A stretch of 64,000 nucleotides of DNA from Taxillus chinensis (taxonomy: Eukaryota; Streptophyta; Magnoliopsida; Santalales; Loranthaceae). Both the position numbers and the translations under genes were made by a program. The notes under the pieces were generated by a model. The model saw only the letters and a list, made by a program, of their open reading frames with translations, had not been told where the DNA came from and ran no database searches. This document shows, in pieces, positions 1-11,456 of the stretch. Every line of letters begins with the position of its first letter. Position 1 is the stretch's first letter. Location of the stretch: contig CM042084.1 of assembly GCA_023512835.1 (NCBI GenBank), positions 44,067,609-44,131,608 of the forward strand. The letters are read 5' to 3'.

Positions 1-960
1 GGAAGGGAGAGCAGAACAAAGTACTGGAGGGGAAGGCACATCAGACCCAGCTCAAGAGGATGCTTTGTATATTGGAAATAAAGGTGGATATCAGTGCCAA
101 TATCGAGTCCCGCCTCCTCGAAATAATTATCGAAATCGGAAGAAGCGAGGAAGTGCTCGAGAACCATATGTGTGTGAGAGGTAGAATAAAGCCCAAATCT
201 ATGGAGCACCACACTATGGTGAAGGATCTCAACCTAATAATTAACTCCCTCCAGGATTTCAAAGACCTCTAAGTAGAAGGAGGAGGACAAAGAGAAAGCC
301 AAAGATGAAGAAATGAGGAATTTTTCTACCAATTTGCTAGACGGGCATCTAACCGGTTGAGCAGAGGAGAAACACAAATTGAATCCCTCACTACCTCTGT
401 TCAAGACCTAGGAACAGCTATGAAGAATATAGAACATAAAATAGGTCATTAGGAAATGCAGTGAAACCCTCCGCATCAAATAGTTTCCCAAGCAACAAAG
501 TTAACCCAAGAGAGACCTTGTAAGGCTATAATGCTCAAAAGTGGGAAAGAGCTTCAGCCTAAAGAAAAAAGAGGAAACCTCAGTGATTTATGGAGAAAAT
601 AATATTGAGGCAGATTCAACAAAGGATAACGAAGAAGAACGGGCAGAGAGCAGTGGTAGGCAGCAAGAGAAGGAAAAGGCGGTAGCTAGTTAGCCTAAAA
701 ATGTAAAGCTAGCACCTTATTAGCCTCCTATGCCTTATCCTCAAAGGCTAAGGAAGCAAAAGATGGACGCTCAGTGTTATTCCCAATGTGAGTTGTTGAG
801 AGTTGGCATGCTGATTGTGTTGTCATTGTTGTCAACCTTGTGATTACACCATATGAAAGAAAGAGGAGGTCCAGAGAAGCAGATATTATCACATGCAAAA
901 ATAGTATTTTAATGATGTTTGGAGCTACAATCAATATTGCGTGCAGAAGACATTATTGAT
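1..960 (+). pseudogene. Eroded Athila/Tat-type gag remnant
   Basis: Short plus-strand reading frames broken by many stops. The clearest signal is near 510-570, where the translation runs through ERPCKAI and LKSGKELQP. This matches the ESCKAITLRSGKAL stretch in the C-terminal gag of the Athila element later in this window (near 44150, minus strand). A helical region at 350-450 resembles the same element's coiled segment before that motif. No protease, reverse transcriptase or integrase follows. The left end lies outside the window. The fragment is old compared with the other elements. A Tat/Ogre origin is equally possible, since these lineages share this gag motif. Confidence 0.5.
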
Positions 961-1002
961 CTACTGATTTATGGGGGACTCACTAGAGAAATTGGAGCAC
1001 AT

Positions 1003-1190
1003 TTGGCTCTGCACGTGAAAAGTCCATGTCACGTACAAAGGCAATTCTTGTCCGATTGGTCTGAAATTTTGAGGACATGCTTATGGCCTAATTTTGAGCC
1101 AATTGGGCTCTGCACGTGAAAAGCCCATGTCACGTACAAAGGCAATTCTTGTCCGATTGCTCTGAAATTTTGAGGACATGTTTATGACAT
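1003..1190. repeat. Imperfect tandem duplication, about 101 bp period
   Basis: A block beginning GCTCTGCACGTGAAAAG at about 1007 recurs about 101 bp later at 1108. Roughly 80 bp match closely, and both copies run through a CACGTAC motif and TTGTCCGATTG. The CACGTG/CACGTA spacing and the following TCTGAAATTTT resemble the U3 segments of the Athila and Tekay LTRs in this window. It may therefore be a relic of an LTR promoter. Confidence 0.6.
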
Positions 1191-1399
1191 TATTTGGAGC
1201 AACTTTTGTTCCTTGCGTGAAAAAGTTTGAGACCTTCTTCTAGGTCAAAATAGCCATCTAAAATGATATCGTGTGCAAATAGGATGATGTGTGCAGGTTT
1301 ATTTTTAGCTCAGAATTTCACCATATTTTAGGGGTGGATAGAGGACTTAAGGATCTACATCTTTGCTCTGTGGATTTGAGCTCTGTGGAGAAAGTTATG
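1191..1399. other. Unassigned spacer between the Athila/Tat remnant and the Copia LTR
   Basis: No convincing coding or RNA signal is seen. The left end of the Copia LTR that follows could lie in or just after this stretch, since no clean 5'-TG terminus with a target duplication could be fixed. Confidence 0.35.
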
Positions 1400-2370
1400 G
1401 TCAACATACCGACATCGACATATGCGAGATCCGAGTTCGCCGGTGTATGGTAGAGAGTCTGTTGATTAAGGTGAGCTTGATCCAATGGTTAAGATTATTT
1501 CATTTAAATAAGTTTGATCCAATGGCTAATATTATATTAAAGAATAGATCAATGGTGGAGATTTGGGTGCTTTGGATTAGGTTAAGAGAGAGGCTTTAAC
1601 CTAGATCCAAGGGTGGATATTAACTCAACGTGAAAGAGATCAATGGTCGGGGAGCTGGCTGCTGATTATATGGGAGGAGATTAGGGTTATATGGTGATAT
1701 ACATACCATAATTTTCGTCCTATCTTATGTGGGTGTTAGGAGAGATAGCTCCGAGCAATTTTATTGATTATATTTGAGAAAAAGAGAGCTATAGTGGATT
1801 GTGAATCAACCGAAGATCAAGATCCGTCACAAGGAGCGTGTTCGATCATTGAAGAGGTCGAAGGAAGAACCCTAGAGTTAAAGGGTTAGTTTACAACAAC
1901 AAGAGCTTCTTATTTAGATTTCTCACAAGTTGGTGATCAAAATCACCTTGCATTTTGGTTGTTTAGGTTTGTGGAATTTGAGAAATCAATTTGTTATGAT
2001 TGTAAGGCTGGAATCGGTGTGATTCGGTCATTGTTTTGATTGTGAGAAGATTGTAATTGGGTAGTGAACTCAAGAAGCGAGACCCTAAACTTGTATCGAG
2101 TGAGCCTTGGGTAGTAGTGTCTTATCCTAAATCGCATAGTGGAGATTCCGTGGTTTAGCAAATTGCTAATCACGCCATGGACGAGCTCTACACATTGTAG
2201 GGTGAACCACGTAATTGTTGTGTGCCTTGTCTTTGTTGTTTCTTTTTATTTGGCATACAAACACGAAATTAAATTGACTAAAGAGATCATCTGAAAATAA
2301 GAAAAGGGGTAAAAATTAAATTGATACACCGATTCACCCCCCCCCTCTCGGTGGGTGTCCGGGAATTTCA
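1400..2370 (+). repeat. 5' LTR of truncated Copia element (left edge approximate)
   Basis: The right edge is well placed. A C-rich tract followed by TCTCGGTG ends in TTTCA at 2370, and a methionine-tRNA-type primer site follows at once, the usual end of a Sirevirus/Tork-like Copia LTR. The interior is AT-rich non-coding DNA. The left boundary is a guess. Confidence 0.6.
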
Positions 2371-2384
2371 ATTGGTATCAGCAG
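2371..2384 (+). promoter_or_regulatory. Primer binding site of Copia element
   Basis: ATTGGTATCAG lies directly after the LTR terminus and matches the complement of the initiator-methionine tRNA 3' end (TGGTATCAGAGC) over its first nine bases. Confidence 0.75.
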
Positions 2385-2452
2385 GTGAAACCTGATAGGC
2401 TTGATACTGGTTTAGATCTGCACAAGAGGTGTTTGTTTTTTATTCTTAGGTG

Positions 2453-4350
2453 ATGGATCTTTCCAGTATGAGTATCGTAACACCTATACCAAGTTTTGAT
2501 GGTACAGCCATCGAGAGATGGAAGGGTAGGATGTTGAAGTATCTTCGCTCAAGGTATTTTTGTTTCTCAAGCAATATCTACGAAGTATACATGTTATAAG
2601 AGCCTGAAATCTGGAATGATGGTGATCGAAGAAGCTATGAGGCTGATGTTAAGGCACAACATTTTATTGTGACTACCTATCCGAAAATGAGTATTCAAGG
2701 GTGTTGCAGGGTGAGATGACCTTTGATATGTGGAATAAACTTAAGAGTGTTCATGAAGGTGACACTAAGGTCATAGAGCGAAAGTTACGGTGTATACAAA
2801 GCTCAATATGAAGCTTTGAAGATGACAGATTCTGATCGGTTGGAAGACTTCTTTAACGAAGTGCATGACATAATCAGCCCGTACGAGAGGGCATGGATAT
2901 GAGATTAGTGACTCTGAAATCGTAAAGAAAATTTTGAGATCATTGCCGGTTGTGTACAATCCCAAGGTGTCAGCTATAGAAGAAAGTGGACAATATGAGA
3001 TCATGACATTGGATGGATTGGGAAGCACATTGGTTGCATATGAGATGAGGGTAGCAAGCTATGGTGAACCTTCCAAGAAAAAGAAAGAGGAGCCAGCAGA
3101 GATAGCTTTCGTGCCAAAAAGGGAAAAGCTAAACTTATCCAAGAAGATGCATCTACCGATGGAGATGACAACGATAGAGAAGAGGAGTTCTACAGGCTTT
3201 GCTATCTAGAAAATTCGGAAAGAAGACAAGTCGAAAAGCAAAGGAAAGGATAAGTCTAGTGACATGCTTCAATTGTGGAGGCCGTGGACATTTTTACGTA
3301 AGAGTGTCCAAGTGAGAAGTTGGATACAAAGGAGAAAATGTTAATGATGATCAATACAGAAAAGAAGTCATATTTCCGAGAAGAAGAGCAAACAAACAAC
3401 GAGCAGAAGTTGAACAAACTAAGAAACTATCTTAGTCTTGTTTTGGATGATTCAAGTTCAATCGAGGAGGAGGCATCGGATGCTATTGAAGAACAAGTAT
3501 TTATGGTGTCCATGCAAAGAACGAGTCAGCAAGAAGATGAACCTTCACAAGAGGAAGACTGAAGATGAAGAACTAGAGTATGACTTTGGAGAGGAACCAA
3601 TCGAGCTCTGAAGAAGATTATTGAGCAGAGGGCCACAATTAAATCTCCTGAAGAAAGAGAAGAAAGCTGTTGAAGTTCTTTTTGATGATTCCAGTGAGCC
3701 TGTTGATGGAATCAAAAGTGAAGATTGAAGAGTATATCAAGACTGTAGATGATCTCACTAAAGAACTTGAATCAGGAAGATTAAATGCTGAGCAATTGGA
3801 GGCTGAGGTTTGTGAGCTTAGGATGCAGCTGCAAAAGAAAGAGTCTACAAATCTAGAAAGCTCAAAAGCAAGGGAAATTAGAATTAATGATCAAGAAGCC
3901 AAAATCAAAGGCAAATGTAGTGAAACCACTAGGCAGGTGTCAAAGCAAGTTGAAAAGCCAAAGACAATTGTGAATCAGAAGAAGACTACCATTGTTAATA
4001 TGAGGCAAGCCCCAGAACATGGAGTTCAAAGGATTAGAAGATTTGAAGGGTATTGTTTCAGTTGTGGGTTACAAGGACACAAATCTGAGCAATGTAATAG
4101 AACCCGGCAGAGCAGAGGGCATAGGTTCAGTTTGGCTTATATCTACTGCTACAGGTGTGGTAAGAAGGGTCACATGGCTAGAAGATGCATGACCATTCTA
4201 CTAGGACAGATCCCAAAGGAGCAACATCAACAAGCACAGAGAAAAGTACATAATGGAGTTGATGTTAAGGTCGTGAGAACTCAGCAGGTGACAAACGTTA
4301 TAAAACCTTCATCTAGCAAGATGGAGTACAGGCCAAAAGAGAAAGCTAAT
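2453..4350 (+). pseudogene. gag: Copia gag polyprotein remnant
   Basis: The ATG at 2453 opens MDLSSMSIVTPIPSFDGT, then a W-K-R-M-x-x-Y-L stretch typical of the Copia gag capsid region (FDG...YWKxRMxxYL). Frameshifts and stops follow at about 2600, 2700, 2900 and 3210. A zinc knuckle, CFNCGGRGHF, is readable near 3270 but its end is shifted out of frame. From 3670 a 262-codon frame carries a coiled segment and two further CCHC knuckles, CFSCGLQGHKSEQC (about 4065) and CYRCGKKGHMARRC (about 4150). Three knuckles and a long acidic spacer suit Sirevirus-type gag. The protein would coat genomic RNA in the virus-like particle. It is clearly non-functional here. Confidence 0.75.
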
Positions 4351-4786
4351 GTAGGCGAGGTAGCATTAAAGGCAGATAGCAATGATACGACTTGGATACT
4401 AGACGGTGGTTGTACATCACACATGACTGGAAATAGGAAGCTTCGAATTTATCTATAGAGAAGAGCAATGACACAGTCAAATTTGGTGACAATGGGTTAC
4501 TGCAAATCAGAGGGAAAGGAAAAGCAAAAATTAGAGGCAATCAGCTGCAGTTAGAAAATGTGTATCTGGTTGAAGGGTTAAGACACAGTTTGTTGAGTGT
4601 CAGTCAACTATGTGATGATGGACATGATGTTATTTTTACTAACAAAAGCTGTCTAATCAAGAAGAAGGGATCGACAGATGTGATTGCTAGAGGCAAGAGG
4701 ACAGATGGAAACTTGTACCATATTCAAGGTACAAATGAAGAGACTTGATGTTTTAGCAAAGCAGATGAGAATGAGCTATGGCACAG
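4351..4786 (+). pseudogene. pol: Copia protease and pre-integrase remnant, truncated
   Basis: The frame ending at 4458 contains TTWILDGGCTSHMTG, the Copia aspartic protease active-site region (usually WILDSGCSxHMTG; Ser is Gly here). After a stop, the pre-integrase region continues through LVEGLRHSLLSVSQLCD and ends in ELWHRD near 4786. The His of the pre-integrase zinc finger can be seen. Integrase core, reverse transcriptase and RNase H are missing because foreign Tekay-like sequence begins at about 4787. The 3' half of this element was not found elsewhere in the window. Confidence 0.75.
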
Positions 4787-4841
4787 AGATTAGGGTACCA
4801 GGAACCAGGAACATGCTTTGATACCATGCTCGATACCAACT
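4787..4841 (-). repeat. Tekay-like primer-site fragment and junction
   Basis: On the minus strand the LTR end (GGGCGTGACA) is followed by AGTTGGTATCGAGC, a methionine-tRNA-type primer site, and then a second TGGTATC. The segment also holds GGTACCAGGAACCAGGAA, which nearly repeats LTR sequence at 4860-4880, so the junction with the Copia element looks rearranged. Confidence 0.5.
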
Positions 4842-5393
4842 TGTCACGCCCCGAATTCCAGGGTACCCGGAACCAGGAATATGACTTCCCCTTGCCCGCA
4901 CCCGAAAGGTCAAGGGGTAGGTAGGACCAATAGAGACTACACCGGGTCTTGTCTCAAATATGTAACCCTGTACGATCATACATGGTAATCCTATACTTTC
5001 TCATACATCAACATGCATATAATATGTCAAACAATCATATAAACATCATATGACAAACGATCGTAATACAACCGTCTACGGACCCATGTCCAAGATACAA
5101 TACATAAGCCATAGAATCATACATCAGAGTAGTGGGCATGTCCTTCTGGAAGAAAGTCCTCTACTAGTCTCGGGTCACACCTGAAAAGGGTAAATAAAAA
5201 GTAGGGGTGAGCGACAAGCTCAATAGGTAACCCTACAACTCCACATCATGCAAACATACAAGTCTATAATATATGCTCAGTGTACTCGTGCATCATGTAA
5301 TGTGCACAAACATCAAGACTCTGCCTGCAAACAAACATCAAGACCTAGCTTACCCACATAGGACAGCTTGTCCACGATCCCCCATGGGATCCC

Positions 5394-5505
5394 AGCTCAG
5401 AGCACTCAGCCCTAGCTCCACGAGCTCAACGGCTCAACACGATCCTCAACAGGACCTCAGCTCAGGGCACTCAGCCCTTGGTCCACGAGCTCAATGACTC
5501 AACAC
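5394..5505. repeat. 65-bp period tandem duplication in family C LTR
   Basis: AGCTCAGAGCACTCAGCCCT at 5394 recurs as AGCTCAGGGCACTCAGCCCT at 5459. Each copy is followed by a similar CCACGAGCTCAA stretch. It occupies the LTR position where families B and the 61650 solo LTR carry their own unrelated minisatellites. Confidence 0.7.
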
Positions 5506-6544
5506 AGGCCTTAGCCTGTCACGTTAACCACGTAGTAGCACCTTTGCCTCACGATGAGAACACAAACAAGTCATGGAGTCCAAGCCCCAAACCCTCAAAC
5601 CAACATACTAACACCAGTATGGCATTAAGGTTCATAACACTCCCTTTATAACTTAGGCCAGTCTTCACAAATCGATCTTCAGGCCATCCCCAAGGAAGAG
5701 GATACTTATAACAGTTGTTTTCTTGCAATAAAAAGTCCAGCCATTGGGTCTCCATATCATAACTACGATAATATGATTTTTGGGGATTTTTGTGAGATAT
5801 CTAACCCCACTTTCCAAAAAGTCACCTCTACGAAAAACTAAATTTTTCTGAGATTTTGCACTAAATCCCAATTTTCACATTTTGAACGAGTGAGAATTTA
5901 ATTTTCTAGTATTTTTCTTTGAATCCGAAATGGGGGGGGGGGTATTCCACTATTTACATTGTAACTTAATACTTAAATGTGGTGAGACTTAAAGGTTACA
6001 ATGTAAATGTCTAGTAGTCTAGTCCAGTGCAGTTGTACTATTACGGAACACTATTGTAGAGCAAAGCTACGGAGTGATGCTGCGGACTGTAAAGTCATTG
6101 ATCGTGAAGCTACCGACTACGAAGCGCTGATCATGAGCTACTAACTACATAGATGCTAACTACACATCTACTGACTGCAAACTTCGACCCTGAAGTTTGC
6201 CCAAGGTACTGTTCCTCGTCATTTTTGTCTGTTCTTCTTTTGTAATCAACCCAGCGACCCCCCTGGCACTCACAAACACACGTTTTACTCAACAGATTAC
6301 CAAATTACATATCCAAACTGATATAAATCAGTTCTTAACTACAGATCTTATACTAAACCATTAGATCTAACCCAGAATTGGATTTTCCCCAAAACCTAGG
6401 GTTCATACTCAATTTCATAAATCATGACACATCCGTGCATATTCAAAGACAGGATCGAACTAAGAGGTTCAAGGACACCTACCTGGAGTAATTCTTTGAG
6501 CTCCAAGAACCCAAATCGTCCCAAATCGCCAAGGCTTCAAGCTT

Positions 6545-6549
<5 letters not shown>

Positions 6550-6580
<31 letters not shown>
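6550..6580. repeat. (TC)n microsatellite
   Basis: About 15 uninterrupted TC units lie inside the family C LTR. On the minus strand this is the GA tract typical of the start of R in the Tekay LTRs here. Confidence 0.95.
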
Positions 6581-6583
<3 letters not shown>

Positions 6584-7050
6584 CGCACCAACGTGATAGC
6601 ATAAAGTGAACTCTTTCTTTTCGTTCTATTTATATTTATGCAAATCATTGACCAATAATTGATGTTGTCAATAATTAACCTCCCAAAATAATAATTGACC
6701 TCCAAAGTCATGAACTCCAAATGGAGTCAAATTACTGTCAAAACGCTCGAAATGACGAGCATAATGCTATTAAGATATTATCACACTCAAATGACTGCTT
6801 AAACACAAAGTCAACCAATAAACCCCGAGAAAGTCAACAATTGGGCCACTTGGGGCCCCGACTCAGAATCAGGCCAAAGTACTGTCAAAATGCACACATC
6901 GACGGCTACGCTATCGTTCAGATAGTTGCATTCTCATAGAATGATTATCTCTCAATCCTACGCAAATATGAGTCTTTACAGGCCATACCCTCTTACCTGA
7001 ACTCTGCTCCTTCCCAAACCCGGTGTTGCTAAATGGTGGGTGATAACACC

Positions 7051-7770
7051 CCACAGCTCTCACGCTGGACCTGCTTTACCTGCCTCATCACTCCATTCCC
7101 CACGCACGGAATCCACCTCTTCTGAGGACGTAGTAAACACTGCCCTCCTCCTATAACAGTCAATCCTCACTTGAAAGGCTACTAACCAGTCCACCCCCAG
7201 AATGACATCAAAGGTATCCATGGACATCACATATAGGTCAAATACAAGCATCACATTACAATTGGTCAGCTCCACCCGCAACACTTCCTCTTTAACCATG
7301 TGGTAACACCCTTGGGTGATCCCACAAGAAGAGGTCTATCAGTCTCAACACTCTCTATCCCAATACTCTCTACTAAAGACTCAGCAATCAAAGAACATGA
7401 TGCACAGTATCAAAAAGAACAGATATCATAGTGCTGGAGATAAGAATTATACCCCGAGCAACTAATGGTCCTGCTCCCTCTTCCTCTGGTGGCGGCAATG
7501 GCAACTCCTCCTCTGGAACTGTAGATGAGAGGGCAAACACTCTGGTTTGACCTCCTCTAGCCTCAGATGTCTGATCTCCCATGCTCCCTTTGTTCCACCG
7601 GATTGCCTCATTGTGCTGCCCTGCAATTGCCCCTCCTGGCTCCCCATAGGCTGGGCCTAGTTCGACCCTGTCTGGCTAGCCTGCCCTGGACGTGCTGGCC
7701 TCGCTAGCGTCCCAAATTGAGCTTCGCTCCTCCCACTCTGAGCTGGCCCGTTGGATACTTGGCCTTCTCT
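7051..7770 (-). pseudogene. Tekay-like gag C-terminus and protease remnant (family C)
   Basis: Minus-strand frames read RVFALSSTVPEEELPLPPP (about 7530), GAGPLVARGIILIS, then LFDTVHHVL. After a frameshift comes a 79-codon frame with DLYVMSMDTFDVILGVDWL and RIDCYRRRAVFTT (7060-7299). These align in order with element B at about 51640-52040. The protease motif DTGAS has become DTVHH, so the enzyme would be dead. Reverse transcriptase, RNase H and integrase are absent between this point and the LTR to the left, which means a large internal deletion. Confidence 0.7.
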
Positions 7771-9098
7771 GTAAGACCCGCAAAAATTTAAGTTCTTCCT
7801 TAAATATTAATAATAATAATGTCATTACTAAAAATAGTTAGAAAGAATATTTTAGATATTATCACGATAACAAATAAGTACCCAATATAGTCATTTAAAT
7901 AGCATGTGACTAGTAAGTAGCCGTTAGAATAATAACTAGCCGTTGGAATAATAACTAGTTGTTATGAATAGTATCCGTTTGAATTGTTATAAATAGGTAT
8001 GAGTATGAGATTTTATTTATAAGAGAGTATAGAAGTAAGAAGAATAGTAATAAGAGGTTATGGTATCAAGCTCTCAAGTACCGCTATCCGAGTACGAGAT
8101 GAAGATCGGCGAGCAATACGACTTGAAGTTACAAAGCTATGCTTTGCTATAGATGAGCTAAATGCTTGTGTCCAATGGCTGCAATATAATGCAATGAGAC
8201 ACAGGGAGAAGTTTCAGGTTATTCGTGCGACAACCATCACAATGTTAGCCGAAGGGTTGTGCAGCTCTACTGCCGAAGCACAACACGCCCTACGCACATA
8301 CGCTAATACAATTCAAGCAATTTTATGAAGGCCATAGAATATGATATTAATGTTTATGTTTAGGTCTATAATATTTTATGCTATAATGTTATCTTACTTT
8401 ATTGTTTATTGATCATGCAATTATATTATTTTATCCTCGTTAATATTAAATACGTTACGAAAATAAAATAATTTCTTATACGTCATAAAAAGTTTAGATG
8501 CTATATATTATGTCATTTAGTTTCTTAAACCAAATTACTATGGGTAAGTAAGTATTACAAGCCTTAACTTTACCAAAAGTATAAAACATAGGTAAGGCCC
8601 AAAAATTTGAATGAGGCAGATTCTGGAAGTCCCATTCGAAAATCCATAACTTGAATTATACAGATCCAATTGATGTGAAACCAAAGCCCATTTGTTCATT
8701 TATGACTTAGCTAAAACGTGTCGAAATTTCAGAATTTAATATAAAGCCAATTAATTCCAGAATTTAAAATACTACACATAGGTTCAGTATGAACAGGTAA
8801 ACATTTTAGTATGACTTTAAAATTCAATAACTTTTTTTATACATATGTAAAAATTATAAAATTGATACTCATTTGTAGATATTTGAGTCAGTAATGCAAT
8901 ACAATTGGCCGTTTGTCAAAAACTATAAAATTAAAAAAGTTATAATTGAATTAGTAGGGAGTACACCAATGTGGACTTTTGATGCCAAAGGAACCTTCTA
9001 GGTTAAAAAGTCTTAAAACATTTTTTAAATGGTAGGAGGAGATACCCACGTTTTAAGAAAAGATAATAGGAGGAAAATAAAGAATTATATATAGGAGG
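7770..9098. mobile_element. Unclassified AT-rich insertion, LTR-like start
   Basis: Begins TGTAAGACCCGCAAAAATTT at 7770, a start common among plant Gypsy LTRs, and interrupts the family C gag. A TATA-like TTATAAATAGG occurs near 7988 and a methionine-type primer site TGGTATCAAGC at 8061. A short LTR (7770 to about 8059) with an internal region is therefore plausible. No second LTR copy or target duplication was found. The rest (8330-9098) is AT-rich with no coding signal. Confidence 0.4.
8023..8328 (+). CDS. Short open frame of unknown function in the insertion
   Basis: An uninterrupted frame of about 101 codons runs from the stop at 8020-8022 to TGA at 8326-8328, with no ATG near its start. 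It crosses the primer-site-like sequence and reads IRVRDEDRRAIRLEVTKLC, then AIDELNACVQWLQYN. The composition is helical and charged. It could be the N-terminal piece of a Gypsy gag, a captured gene fragment, or chance. I do not recognise the family. Confidence 0.25.
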   Translation, partial: ESIEVRRIVIRGYGIKLSSTAIRVRDEDRRAIRLEVTKLCFAIDELNACVQWLQYNAMRHREKFQVIRATTITMLAEGLCSSTAEAQHALRTYANTIQAIL

Positions 9099-9300
9099 AA
9101 CCTCCTCTCCTTGAGGTGGTGGACGAGGTGTCCCCCGCTGAGCAGTCATCTCTGCTCTCATCTCCTCCCAAAGCTCCCAACAGATGCTATCTCTCATCCC
9201 GTGCATCACCTCACTCAGCGTCTGAAGCTAAGTCAACACCTGTTTCATGGGGTCAACTCCCCCGACTTGTCCAATTTGGACCGACACCTCATCCCGCAGA
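9099..9300 (-). pseudogene. Tekay-like gag N-terminal remnant (family C)
   Basis: The minus-strand frame 9209 down to about 9099 reads ELWEEMRAEMTAQRGTPRPPP, like the [19 protein letters not shown] stretch near the start of element B gag (50470-50540). The capsid domain that should lie between this and the 7770 side is missing, so more than the AT-rich insertion has been lost or replaced. Confidence 0.5.
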
Positions 9301-9330
9301 AGACCACTCTCACGCGGTACTCTCCTCATC

Positions 9331-9390
9331 TCGGATTTGACCACAATGCTCCGGATTTGACCATAATGATCCGGATTTGACCATGATGAT
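9331..9390. repeat. Three tandem 20-bp units
   Basis: CCGGATTTGACCATAATGAT-like units start at 9331, 9351 and 9371, each with one to three differences. No function is evident. Confidence 0.9.
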
Positions 9391-10503
9391 CCTTTGCTCA
9401 CTCTAACATACTAGAAAACACATAAAAACCAGAATTTTAGCACCATAAGGCACCTCCCAACCTTTGACTCTCTGAACTAGGACACGGGTCCTCGCAGCTG
9501 ACATCTATCACTCCTTACCCCCCCCCCCAAGGTTTATCATGAGGAGTATATCTGAGGATCGCACACGTGCTATCCATTTGGTGGGTCACATATTTCAGAG
9601 GGTCCATGCTTATGACCCACACCAAGGAGCTGCCCCTTTATCACCTTAGGTTACTATGGAGGGCCATCATCACTCATTTCATTTTGTAGGACAACCCTCT
9701 TTCTTTCCAAATGCAGTGGCACCCATAGAGCTAAGCCGAGCTTCCTCATTTTAAGCCTAGGATTTTTCAGAATTCCTAGCCGAGTATTTCCTATGAATCT
9801 ACGCTATATCACACAACGACACTGGTTTGATAGCTTAAATATCTCAAACTTTGGGTATGCCCTGCGTAACGCCATTTTTTGGTTATCCATATTTCTTCCC
9901 ACTAGGGCACTGGGCTGAGATACTGCCAACCACGTCCTATCAACCAGTAACATCGGCTTCAACTTTTCAGCAATTTTTGAAGGCCATTGCACTAGTTTTA
10001 GGCTATGGGTTACTTTTGATGTCATTCTCATTCCAGTCCACTTCACCAATCACTTTGTGCTCTTGCTAGTCGATCTTCGTTCCTTGATCATTGAGTTGTT
10101 TGACTCTTGTGCTCACAGAAAGCCCAGTGAATGTTTCACTTCACTCCGACATTCCATTACAGCCAACATTAGTGATACTCTCCACACCTCTGGTTTCTTT
10201 TATCAGAGTGGATGGTAGCCTCCATCTCCATGCCTCCCACTCCTCCCTCGTTAGGGTGTTCCTCTGTAGCCAAATACCAACAGTTATGGAGCATTTGTGT
10301 GTTATTATATGGGTGTTTGTGTTCAGGCCCATGGAGGCACTTTGACTTTTACACTCAAACTCTAACCCGATGCACTTCATGGAATGCTTGCTCAATTTAT
10401 CTACTTCTTCAACTGACCAGCCTAGCCCGGTACACTTCTCCTTACTTTCCTCTCATTTTTGGCATGTGGATCATGCCTTGGTTTAAATGTGAAGGAGGGG
10501 AAA
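9391..10503. other. Repeat-derived non-coding stretch, origin uncertain
   Basis: Only short unconvincing frames occur. Near 10470-10503, GGTTTAAATGTGAAGGAGGGG resembles the purine-rich end region of plant Athila/Tat elements. This may be the 3' end of such an element on the plus strand. A run of ten C occurs near 9520-9530. Confidence 0.3.
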
Positions 10504-11456
10504 GTGTCGCACACTTTTTGCTTTTGTTTGTTTTGTTTAATTGAATATTTTTATTATATCCCTCTTATATACATTGCATGATTGATTGAATGCATGAATA
10601 CTTGTTTGACCTTGGAGATAACATATGGTTTATGATAGAGGCACCAGTACATACTTCCTATTCAATATGTATAACTGCATACTCGTGCTACTATTTATAA
10701 ACTCTTTACAATGATCCTAGATTAGATCACTCACACTATGAAAAATAGTTTGCACCACAATCTTATCAGAATAGAGTATCCCAAATGCCATTCAATAATT
10801 GTGAATCAATTTTATACTTAGTGGATCTATTGTATATGTCACATATATACCCACTAATAGACTTCAATAAGTAACGGGGTGTCACGATGCTCAACCACAC
10901 AAGAAAGCATAAGAATACAATATAATAAATACTTAAATAAAATATTTTTAATTAATAAAAAATGGTCTTTACATAATTAGGATTGCATATTGCTTTATAT
11001 AGCACTATCCCAACAAAATCATGATTATAGGTTGGTGCAATAAGGGAAGAGCCATCATGGACAAAGGAAAGAGCCACCACGAACACAAGTATGGCATGTG
11101 GCACTTGCCATGGGCACTTTCCCAGTAACACCGGCGCTCATAAATTCCCATTTTATCTTACCGTGATATTTCCATGTTGCTTAATTCGGATTCTTGGGTG
11201 AATTAAGCGCTTGTAACTATATTGAATATAATTTATTATAAATTAAAATTCATGATTAGATTATAAATAGGTCGCCTATTTGAGAATTAATAGTAATATA
11301 TGGACAAAGATATATAAGTAGAGGATATCATATGATCATATCATGTGGCAATTAGTTATATCAGTAGACAAATCTTTTGTTGTGGATTCTGGTACTTATA
11401 TTTGTTTAATCTTAGAGTGCAATTTTAGTTCCTAATCGTGGCTTAAACAAAAATTT
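10504..11456 (+). repeat. Possible degenerate LTR of an Athila/Tat element
   Basis: Starts TGTCGCACAC directly after a purine tract and runs to the edge of the Sirevirus LTR. AT-rich, no coding signal. No partner LTR or target duplication was seen, so this is tentative. Confidence 0.25.

Larger units (their letters stand above)
4842..6978 (-). repeat. Tekay-like LTR, family C (right edge uncertain)
   Basis: On the minus strand it ends in GGAATTCGGGGCGTGACA (complement at 4842-4860), the same terminus as the other Tekay LTRs here. It contains a (TC)n tract at 6550-6580 in the place where the others carry (GA)n after the TATA box. A possible TGTAAAGAC terminus lies at 6978 but no target duplication supports it. 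Confidence 0.5.

Noticed and set aside
9804..10544. Frames of 81-110 codons on both strands as host genes
   Set aside because: No motif, no homologous text elsewhere in the window, no consistent start or splice pattern; surrounding DNA is repeat-derived.
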